Source: Meandrina meandrites (Eukaryota; Cnidaria; Anthozoa; Scleractinia; Meandrinidae). From it: a stretch of DNA of 64,000 nucleotides. Position numbers and translations under genes: made by a program. The stretch is taken from the NCBI GenBank assembly GCA_963693305.1, contig OY855910.1, positions 23,874,362 through 23,938,361 on the forward strand, given 5' to 3'. Positions 47,047 through 55,986 of the stretch are shown piece by piece. How positions within the stretch are numbered: the stretch's first letter is position 1; every line of letters starts with the position of its first letter. Under the pieces are notes generated by a model, which had not been told where the DNA came from, made no database searches, and was given only the letters and a program-made list of their open reading frames with translations.

Positions 47047-50000
47047 CTAAATATGATATTCGATTGGTTCGGTGTGTATCCCGTCGGGTAGTACCCATCG
47101 TTTGTCATAATAGGCACTCAACCCCAGCTTCTCCTGCTCGTAAGTTACTATTTTTCCATCCCGCATCCGAAACCCTCTGTTTGTTGCCATATCCTTGTTT
47201 CCTTCCAGCGCTGTCTTGAAACGCTGCCAGTTTATATTGTTTTGCTTCTTTGACATTCCTTTTGTGCTGAACTTCTTTTTTTCCCCTCGGTCGTCTATAT
47301 AGTAGCATTTGGAGCAAAGTGCAATCATCCTGTCGCCCTCACATTCCAGCTTAAACAGACCAGGTGTTCTCCCACTCCACTTGTCCCACGCCAGCCAATT
47401 CTTTTTTTGTTTTTCGAATTCTGCTTTCATCTCTGGTCGCACAATGTCTTCGAGTTTCTTGCCAGAGATTGCTAAGTAGTTGCTGTCCGTGTCCATCTGT
47501 ATCAGCTCGAAATCTTTTCTGTCAAAGTACCTGTCAAGGAAGTCGTAATAGAATTCCAACATACGCAGCTTTGCCAGCTGATATACTGCTATTCCGACCT
47601 GAAACGGTCTTCTGATTGTGATCCGTGGCTTCCGACTTTCCAACTCATACGCCTCCCCGATCTCGTCAAGGGTTGAGAAATATGCACTTCGAAGGGCTCT
47701 GTCAACTACCTTCTCATCTTTGGTGTAAATGCTGTTTTTTTGTCGCTCCAAGGCTTCTATTAGCTTCCCGTACCCACTGTTTCCCAACAGTTTGAACACA
47801 TCGGCCAGCAGTTCTTTGCTTTTTTCTACGTCTCCTGACCGGCGAGCCTCCGTGACTTGTTCCACGAACCAGGGAAAGATCTTTTCCGGTTTGTAGTCAA
47901 TTGTCCGGTAAACCTTTGTAATTTCCGCTCCGTGATTCACATACCATAGCAGTAGAGCGGCGTATAGTAGTATTCTCTTTGCCGACAAAGCTCCCATGAG
48001 TTTCTTATCTTCTCCGCGTTTTCTTCCTGTATCAGACAAGTATTTGATCATATGCTTGGGGACAGCTTTAAACGGCACCGCTTTGTTGTAAAAGAACGGA
48101 CACATTTCCTCGAACTTTGGGTGCAATGGTTTCGGAATCTCTATGTCTACTTCTGCAAACCCGAACCAGCTTCCTTCTTTGAGAGTTTGTGTTAGTACTA
48201 AAGGCTCTACCAAGTCGTCAAAGTGGTGTTCAACACTTTCCTTTCCGCAAGGCATTTCTCTTAGCACGGTTGAGAGATACAGGGCGTTGGCATCGTATCC
48301 GAGGATGTTTTTGCAAAGTTTTGGAATACCCTGGGGAGTGTGGGGTGAAACCCCACCTGCTATTTGATGTGATCTAATTCTTGTTTTACCAACTTCGTGG
48401 ATCCTTGTGAAAACGAGGCTTGGTCCCCCAACAACTGCTTCTTTCAGCATCTCGTACGCTTCTTTGCTTGGGGCGTAAAGATCCGCGCCGCGCTCAATAG
48501 ATCCTTTTAGCAAGTAATGTAAACTCACACCTGGGATGCTGACTGCGTCTTTCATTATATCGATTCCCTTCTCAGTGTAGAAGTTTCTCATCTTTTCCAG
48601 AGCCTCAAGTCCTGGTGCCACATCCAGATTGTTGTAGTAACGCAACCAATCTTTGAAGGTTTTCATTTCCTCTTCTCGGAACAGCTTTTTGCAGGCTTTC
48701 CATTCCGACGGTTTTAGCACGAAGTCTCCTTTCATCTTTGAATACCAATGTGGGTAATCCGGCAATCCCGGGTAATCCAGCTTTTCTAGGCTGTCAAACC
48801 ACTCGTATGGGAGCCAGGATTTTACTGCTTTACAATCGTAGGCTTTTATCCATTTATCGTAGGTGGTCCCTGGCCCGAGGTAGTTCATTATGTCAAGGAA
48901 ACGGAAGCCAGAAGTGAGTATGAACATGATTTTCTTTCCGTTCTTTGCCACTCTGACTTTGTTGGTTGTGCCCGCGAGTTTTTCTGCGAAGTACTCTCTG
49001 ATCAGATTCAGATCGTATTGCCCGGAGTTGAATCCGGTGACTATCACCTGATCACACCATTCTTCGATCTTTTCCCTCTGGTCTCTTGGTAGCAGGGCGA
49101 CGTCTGCTGGCATAAACTCCTCTCTTACTCGTTTCCTGATGTTTTTGGCTCGCCTCTCCAGCTCTTCCACAAACTTGCGGATCATTTTTTTCGGATCTCT
49201 TTCGCAGATGTGGGTTGGCTCTCTTTCGAGCGTGTCACCGATGCTCACCGAGACTGGAACGTGTTCGTTAACGATAGTGAGTCTGTCTGTCAGCTCCTTC
49301 CGCTTACTTTCGTCTCCGTACGACCCGAAATCGTAGAAGATCGCGTGCGGGTAACTTTTTGTTTTTGCTTCTGGCAGTTGTTCGACATATTTGTCTCCAA
49401 CTTCACATGCCCAACACTCTATTACCTGGTAGCCAGCCTTTCTGAGATAAGCTGTTCTTCTCTTTGTTGCCTGGTAGAGTTCTTCTCTTGTTTTACCGAC
49501 ATGTCCGATTATTCTGTCACGATCCTGGTGACATTTTGGACAGCCGTGCCAGTGGCAACCATGGTATTGAAACACAATCTTATCCTTATGGTTGTAACCA
49601 TCAACCGGGCTTTTCCCTATCCAACGCTCTCCTCCGTGGCCTGACATTGCGTGGTGAATGGGGATTTTGTAATGCTTTGCTACATACTCAAGCCACTGAA
49701 TTGATTCTTTTGAGGCTTTATGCTTCGGATAAAACGCTTTCTGGTATGCTGACTGTGGCGCTTCGACCTTTTCTCCCGGACAATCTATTACAGTTTCACC
49801 TTGGGCACATCTATCTGCGTGACGTTGAAGATGGCAAGCTTGCGTGAATCTTGCTTTGCAATGGACGCATGCATAAGTTTTTGCTAACTTTGTAATGTCT
49901 TTTATCAAAAATGAATGCTCTTCAAAAATACCGATTGCCATAACGTTTTTAAATTGTGGTGCAGGATTTCTTGTGAGGTGCCATACCACTTCTTTATCAT

Positions 50001-51036
50001 CTACACGCTCTGGTACATATACCCTGATTCCAAGCCAACCTGAGAAAGTAGTGCCCTTATTCATGTGCATTTCTACCTTTTCTAATTCATCAAGTGAGGT
50101 TTTTACACAGTTCGTCGGCGTATTCCTGAGCTTGAAGAAACTCTTGGCCAGACCTTGTGCTACTTTTGTGCTTCGATCTGGCCTAGCTCCTCTGTGCACA
50201 GCGATACAGCGCCATAGACACATGTTATCTCTATAGGTGTCCAGTGCCACCATCGAACGACCGTGTGCGAGGTTGCGTAGCCAGTCTGGTAATGGGCCTG
50301 TTCCCATCAGCGGTTGACGGTCAAGCACAACTTTTACATCAACAGCATAGTAGTGGTCGAAGATCCATTTTGTGTCTGTTCTTTCGATTCTATCTACTTC
50401 CAGACGTTCAGACTCCCTTTCCCTCAGCCATTTTTCAGCGTCTTCTTGTTTGTTTATCCATCGGGAGCCTTTTTCATTTTGGTAGAAGGTAAGAAAGGTT
50501 CCGTCTTCAATGTTGCGCAAATTAAATGCAAAAACGTACCTTATGTAAAATGATGTTCTTACGTCCTTTCTTATTTTTTCCATGAATTTTGCTGTTTGGT
50601 CTCTTTCCAGATTCTTTTTGAAGCGCCACCGAATATAACGCCTACCTTTTATCTTCTCTACACCCTCAGTTGTTTCGTCCTTGTACTTAGCCACAACCTC
50701 ATTCTGGTAGTCTGCCACATTTCTTATGTTTTGCGGGTGGATGGGGTCAAACTGCCTCAGAAGTTGAAACTGTCTAATTATTTTTTGTCTTCTGTTCCTT
50801 TTTCTTGGAGGTGCTATTGGTTGGTAAGGTTTTGGTTGTAAAGGTGGTTTTAATTTGTTCTTCGTGGTTTCTGGAATTGGTTCTTCCAACACATTCCTTA
50901 TTATCTTTTTAACTGCGGGCACGTTTTCTGAAAGTAATTGTGATAAATAGCGCAACTCTGCGGGGTCTATTTTCACAAGTTCTTCTTCAAGAGATTCCAG
51001 GTCAACATTTTCCAATTCGAAGTCTATTTTGTCCAT
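47047..51036 (-). CDS. Protein-primed-type DNA polymerase B (1329 aa)
   Basis: From the N-terminus: a basic Pro-rich lead; an OTU-like segment DTYRDNMCLWRCIAVHRG (about 263-280); a zinc finger CVHC...HLQRHADRC (393-415); a segment with FQYHGCHWHGCPKC (about 493) as in nuclease-like insertions of Polinton polymerases; exonuclease motifs I (YDFGSYGD near 567), II (GFNSGQYDLN near 669) and III (RYYNNLD near 800); and polymerase motifs A (YDANALYLS near 913), B (FKLLGNSGYGK near 1082) and C (DTDSNY near 1182). The polymerase site looks intact. Exonuclease motif I has Gly where the second acidic residue is expected. A 22-bp palindrome adds GGVSPHTPQG just before motif A. This enzyme would copy the element from terminal-protein primers. 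Confidence 0.95.
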   Translation of the reverse strand: MDKIDFELENVDLESLEEELVKIDPAELRYLSQLLSENVPAVKKIIRNVLEEPIPETTKNKLKPPLQPKPYQPIAPPRKRNRRQKIIRQFQLLRQFDPIHPQNIRNVADYQNEVVAKYKDETTEGVEKIKGRRYIRWRFKKNLERDQTAKFMEKIRKDVRTSFYIRYVFAFNLRNIEDGTFLTFYQNEKGSRWINKQEDAEKWLRERESERLEVDRIERTDTKWIFDHYYAVDVKVVLDRQPLMGTGPLPDWLRNLAHGRSMVALDTYRDNMCLWRCIAVHRGARPDRSTKVAQGLAKSFFKLRNTPTNCVKTSLDELEKVEMHMNKGTTFSGWLGIRVYVPERVDDKEVVWHLTRNPAPQFKNVMAIGIFEEHSFLIKDITKLAKTYACVHCKARFTQACHLQRHADRCAQGETVIDCPGEKVEAPQSAYQKAFYPKHKASKESIQWLEYVAKHYKIPIHHAMSGHGGERWIGKSPVDGYNHKDKIVFQYHGCHWHGCPKCHQDRDRIIGHVGKTREELYQATKRRTAYLRKAGYQVIECWACEVGDKYVEQLPEAKTKSYPHAIFYDFGSYGDESKRKELTDRLTIVNEHVPVSVSIGDTLEREPTHICERDPKKMIRKFVEELERRAKNIRKRVREEFMPADVALLPRDQREKIEEWCDQVIVTGFNSGQYDLNLIREYFAEKLAGTTNKVRVAKNGKKIMFILTSGFRFLDIMNYLGPGTTYDKWIKAYDCKAVKSWLPYEWFDSLEKLDYPGLPDYPHWYSKMKGDFVLKPSEWKACKKLFREEEMKTFKDWLRYYNNLDVAPGLEALEKMRNFYTEKGIDIMKDAVSIPGVSLHYLLKGSIERGADLYAPSKEAYEMLKEAVVGGPSLVFTRIHEVGKTRIRSHQIAGGVSPHTPQGIPKLCKNILGYDANALYLSTVLREMPCGKESVEHHFDDLVEPLVLTQTLKEGSWFGFAEVDIEIPKPLHPKFEEMCPFFYNKAVPFKAVPKHMIKYLSDTGRKRGEDKKLMGALSAKRILLYAALLLWYVNHGAEITKVYRTIDYKPEKIFPWFVEQVTEARRSGDVEKSKELLADVFKLLGNSGYGKLIEALERQKNSIYTKDEKVVDRALRSAYFSTLDEIGEAYELESRKPRITIRRPFQVGIAVYQLAKLRMLEFYYDFLDRYFDRKDFELIQMDTDSNYLAISGKKLEDIVRPEMKAEFEKQKKNWLAWDKWSGRTPGLFKLECEGDRMIALCSKCYYIDDRGEKKKFSTKGMSKKQNNINWQRFKTALEGNKDMATNRGFRMRDGKIVTYEQEKLGLSAYYDKRWVLPDGIHTEPIEYHI
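48337..48358. repeat. GTGGGGTGAAACCCCAC palindrome inside PolB
   Basis: A perfect GTGGGGT/ACCCCAC-type palindrome in frame, between the zinc/exonuclease part and motif A. It is the same family as the TIR palindrome. Confidence 0.7.
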
Positions 51037-51104
51037 CGTATGTAGAAAAATATTTTTAATTAATTATTATAATCTTAAGTTGGCAATTCTCTAATTGGGA
51101 AAAC

Positions 51105-51337
51105 TTTATACTGCACGGTGTCAATTCTCTAATTGCTTGGCCCAGCAGTGGTGGGGTAAACCCCACACCCCTCCCTTTTCACTGTGGGGCCAACCCCTCC
51201 CTTTCACTCCCTTTATTTGTGGTATAGTCCGAATAGCTCGTATGGTTCAGCTTTGGTCCCTGACTACTAGTCTTGTGAAGAGGTGAAAAATTTAGGTGCA
51301 CCCAAAGTGGTATTTGTCGAATCCCGACTATACTACT
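51105..51337 (-). repeat. Maverick right TIR (233 bp)
   Basis: Reverse complement of 34797-35029. It is followed by AAGCT and then host sequence that continues the left-arm match (CTAACCCCAAGGTC). Confidence 0.95.
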
Positions 51338-52049
51338 AAGCTAACCCCAAGGTCTGAGTCTCTATTTGTAAGCTTGGGTTTAATTTTATAACACGGTGAA
51401 AACGCCAAAAATTCACGATTTGCTTTCAATTTGCCGTATTTTGAACGCGAAATCACAAACGTTTTGCAAACTTTTTCTAAGTCTTAAATTATGTTACCTA
51501 TTTTCGACTCGAAATTGAGAAATTATCGTCTAAAACTATTTTTGACTTCGAAAAAAAAAAAGACTGAAACAAAGCGCTTTAGTCCCAAAGGCGCTCTATT
51601 GTTCTGTTTATTGTTTTCAATAAACTTAGAACTGTATGCATAATAAATGCATGGGGCTGTGCGGAAATCTTGCCCAAATTTTCATCTGCTGATGTTTGGC
51701 AAGCATAAACGCGGCGAAAGAGGTTCCACGGAAGAAGAAGAAAACCAAAGCTCTCCGGCCGAAACGAGCAAACATGGCGATGGAACCAATGGACGAGTAG
51801 AATAAGCTCCGATATATGACAAGGCAATTGAGATTAGATTCTCTGTTTCCATAATGAGATGCACTTCACCAATAGAATACCAATGGACTGGCCATCTATT
51901 TCATTGGTACCAATCGTACCAATGGAACCAACAGACGAATAGAATAAGCCCCTTTATTATATGGACGAGAGTGTTTTACTGGGAACTAAACCACTCGTAG
52001 ATTCGATACGCCACTCCATCCGGGACCTGAGTGGCGTATTTTCCGTATG

Positions 52050-52054
52050 ACACG
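52050..52054. other. Empty site corresponding to the Gypsy insertion
   Basis: The right arm reads CGTATGACACGCTTGCGAGT through the point where the left arm carries the 4.6 kb Gypsy element between two CGTGT copies. Confidence 0.92.
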
Positions 52055-52357
52055 CTTGCGAGTGTCATACCGCTCAGTGACGTCACGATTCGCGCCATTT
52101 CTACTTTGTTGAATGAACTTGTTTTCTTGTGTCGTTCAGATTTGTTGTGAGCAAGCATCGAATTAAGCGACGAAAAAGAATGAGTTTTCCGAGAGAACAT
52201 GATAATGGAAACCTTGACGATTTCAAGGCTTTTAGATATCCTGGACACAGGTGCTTTGTATTTTCTGTGAAGGCGATTTTCGAAAACAATGAAATAAAAA
52301 TCGGCAATTTCAATTACATCTGGTCTTCATATAATAAAAAGAACATTACACGTCGGC

Positions 52358-52495
52358 TCAAAGATATGAATTTTATGTTCTCGTGGCAAAAACGACATCT
52401 CACGAGTTCGCTGCGCTCACTCGTGAGATATCGTTTCTGCCACTCTAACATAAAATTCATATCTTCTCGCCACCGTGTAATATCCTCTATATATA
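52358..52495. mobile_element. Palindromic MITE (right copy)
   Basis: Mirror of 11345-11475 with a slightly longer centre (GTTCGCTGCGCTCACTCG). Arms ATGAATTTTATGTTC and AACATAAAATTCAT. Confidence 0.7.
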
Positions 52496-53399
52496 TGACA
52501 AGGCAATTGAGATTAGATTCTCTGTTTCCATAATGAGATGCACTTCACCAATAGAATACAAATCGACTGGCCATCCATTCCATTGGTACCATTCGTACCA
52601 ATGGAATCCGTTTGTGTATATTGGACAACCCTAACCACACGGTGGGCTTAAACCCAAGACCATCAGATTGCAAGACCAGCGCCCTTAGTTCCTATCCATA
52701 GATGGGTATTTTTGATGGGCACGTCGTCGTCAACTGGATTACTGCAGCGTAACCGGTGTAACTTGTCCCCAGAAGTAGGGTTACTCTACCTGTAAATTTT
52801 TGCTTTTGTTTTAAACTCGAGGTATCTTTAACCCTCTTACTAAGATTACCCTGGCAGTAGGAAGAAAACCTTGAAAACAGGGCTTAAGCAACTTCCGGCT
52901 CCATGCTGCCTTGCATATAGGTCAGAGGTTTTAGTCGGTTTTCGGTTGTACGGACAACCTGATCTATCTTCATAAGAAAAGCTGACGTCTTTCAAGCATT
53001 TTTGATCGACCCGGGTGAAGAATTGCCATGCGTCGGAGGCCCAGGCTGTTAGTCTTGATGACGAACAGCCAATGGCTATGGGATGAAAAGAGACTGGGGT
53101 AGAATGAGAATTGGATTAGACTGATGCTGATGGGGTAATGGACGGAGAAAGCAAGCCAAGAAGATGTAGCCTACAACCACAAGGAAAAGTAGTTGGATAG
53201 GTCGTAAAAATATACTCCATGCAGTGAGTTTTGGATTCAACTTAGTAAACACTATTCACGAACTGCTTTTATCAAGCCGTTCTCTTACTCCAATTTTGGT
53301 GACTCCCTTTTCGATATTGGTTAAATAAGGTTAGTAGAAGTTCAACTCACTGTGAATAGGGTAGGGGAGGAAACGGACAAAAGTGCAAACCTTCCCAAC

Positions 53400-53588
53400 A
53401 CTTTTTACTAGTCCATCGCAGGGTTACCCCCAGCATTAAATTCGCCGGTACCCATTTATACACCTGGGTGGAGAGAGGCACCATGAGCCCAAGAACACAA
53501 TGCAGTTCCTCGGCCAGGTAGGGCTCAAACCCGGACCGCTCGATCCGGAGTCAACCGCACTAACCATTAGGCCACCACGGCTCCCATC
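53400..53588 (-). mobile_element. tRNA-derived SINE (right-arm copy)
   Basis: Partner of 10190-10350 but retaining the middle segment (ACCTGGGTGTATAAATGGG on the minus strand side). Minus-strand head GTGGTGGCCTAATGGTTAG. Confidence 0.75.
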
Positions 53589-53639
53589 AGCACCAGGGTC
53601 AGTAAACATAACTTAAATTCAGATATTTTTGCCACTTGC

Positions 53640-53920
53640 TCTTACAGTTACAACAAGAGACGCTAAGGATCGGCCAAGATGAACTTGACTTGGAAGAAGA
53701 ACAAAAACAATTAGACATTCCAACTGCTGAAGAAAGTGGGGAAAAAGCTGTGACTGACACTCGAAAACTTAGCAACGCCGAAGAATGTCGTTTCCAGAGA
53801 CTACGTCACAAATGATTGGACAGAAGACCGAAGTCCTGCATAGAAAAGAAGTGGAACGTCACGCCCGCGGGAAACAGGACATAGTGAAGTTATTTAAATG
53901 TCCGTGCGAGGGAGTTTGAG
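53640..53920 (+). pseudogene. Unidentified gene fragment, acidic/coiled (right copy)
   Basis: Begins after CTCTTACAG and encodes LQQETLRIGQDELDLEEEQK, in step with 9852-10139. A stop interrupts near 53813 and the frame then changes, so this copy is broken. Confidence 0.35.
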
Positions 53921-54070
53921 TAAAACAAACTTAAAAAAAAACTAAATTTAAAGTGTACAAGCAAACGAATTATTAAACGGTCTACAACTAAATCTTTGTC
54001 GAGACTTTTCTACCTTCGGTATCTTTAATTTATGGCTATGTGGTTGGTTTATAATTAATTAATTAATTAA

Positions 54071-54214
54071 TTCATTCATTCATTCATTCATTCATTCATT
54101 CATTCATTCATTCATTCATTCATTCATTCATTCATTCATTCATTCATTCATTCATTCATTCATTCATTCATTCATTCATTCATTCATTCATTCATTCATT
54201 CATTCATTCATTCA
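54071..54214. repeat. (TTCA)n microsatellite, about 36 units
   Basis: Pure tetranucleotide array. The left arm instead has TTAATTAA repeats and a SINE at this point. Confidence 0.97.
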
Positions 54215-54550
54215 AAGAAATTCCAAATACTGTCTCCTTTTAGTTTGGGTAAAAATATAAATAAATGCTATTGAACGTGAAAGCATTTGAGAGCTTTTTT
54301 TGTTGTTGTTGTTTTGTTTTTTGCAGCCAGAGATTTTTCTTGCTTCTATCCAACAACAACAACAACACACTTTATTTACCGCATTATAGTTTACATACAA
54401 TACTATTATTGCAAATGATTTTAAAATAATTAAAGAATTGCCAGCTCCTAAATCACATGTAACTTTTAACATTTAACTTTTTGTACTTTGCGGTGGGGTC
54501 CAGAGGCTAAACTTCGATCGCAAAAGTGGTGCATGGAGGCAGAAGGGGTC

Positions 54551-55947
54551 TTATTTACTGGTCCAAACAATAGGGAATGCACCCGATTCTACGAGATTGT
54601 CTCCTCGTTTTAAATCTTTCAGTTCCTCGCTTGGTGGTAGATCCAACCACGACCTGTCTCCCTTAACAGCATCATTTCCAAGCCATCTTGTGGAGAACAC
54701 CCGCTGCGGTGTTGACAGGTTGTTTCCATGTGATGCGTGAAGTGTTTTCATGTGGAAAACAATGCAGTCCCCAGGCTGAAATAAGAATAGCAGATTATAG
54801 GCACGTACTGCGTGCATAGGGCTACAATGCTACTCAAATCTACTACTTCTAGTAGCCATTTGGCGCAATGTTAAGACCTGACTGTTAACGTAAAACTGTG
54901 CTATATGACAATCCCCCCCCCCCCCCCCATCCCTAAAAATAACTTTCAGCCGGGCAACAATTAGTCATGCATCAGACCACTCGTATAAGCAATATAAAGT
55001 TTTCATGACCTCTTTCCAAGAAACAACGGGATCCACGAACAATATTTGAAATATAACAAATATTTTAAAGAGTGGGTTAAAGAAATCGATTGAAGGCTAT
55101 ATTCAGTCATCGACAAAAGCAAATATTTTCATCGGCCCTGAAGTGTGTGTCGCTACATTAATAATAGTAAAAAAGGCAGAAAGATAATTCCCGGCTGAGG
55201 AGTTTAAATGTTCTCGGGACAACACGGAGTTTTTCCAATGAGTTACCGGGGGAAGATGTGATACGACCAGACTACCTTAAAATGTACATGTATACCTCCA
55301 TGTCCCAGGTCAAGACTTGGTACTGCTCATCTCCATCAACATCTGGTGTTGGTAGAAATTCTTTCGCTTTCTCTTCGTCTTCTGGCTTTATTTGGTGTTG
55401 AGGAACATTAAAGTGCACCGGCATGAAATACTGAGGTGACCTGTGAGAACCTTTCACGAGACGAAGACAGGTGTCTTTGGAGACTGGGTCTACCGGCATC
55501 CACACAGAGCATACCTATTGAAGTTGACAAAAAATGTTTGTTTTTTTTTTTTTACTTACCATAGGATATTCTTTTACCATGCCTACGAACAGCAGTGCAA
55601 GGTTAAAAAATATCAACGTATCCCTTGTTAAACCTTTTTTTTCTTTAGGTTGTATATTGTCTCTGTGCCTCAATTCCACTCCTATCGCACGCATTGCTTC
55701 AGTTGGATACAGCTGCGCGCGCTAGTTTCCCTATGGGATGCGCGGCTTGTTTATATTTTTGGAACTCGGTTATTTGAGTTTTTAGGATATTTAGGATATT
55801 TATTGTATATTTACATTTTAAACAGTTATAATTTTAATATTTTAAATGTAATTTAGGCTATCTATCTTAACTAGGTTTTTATACTTTTTATGCATGTAAG
55901 CCGCATTTGAACATTTCACATGATAATTTGCGCCCTATAAGTATTGA

Positions 55948-55986
<39 letters not shown>

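Larger units (their letters stand above)
34797..51337. mobile_element. Complete Maverick/Polinton element (16,541 bp)
   Basis: Both ends are clear: the TIRs start AGTAGTATAGTCGGG and are flanked by AAGCT on each side (34792-34796 and 51338-51342). A 6-bp duplication is also possible if one A is counted outside the TIR. The element encodes PolB, an integrase, an FtsK/HerA-type ATPase, an adenovirus-type protease, a major capsid protein and a penton-like protein: the gene set that defines Polintons. It is likely able to replicate by protein-primed synthesis and may form virions. The uninterrupted target in the left arm is at 17319-17323. Confidence 0.97.
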
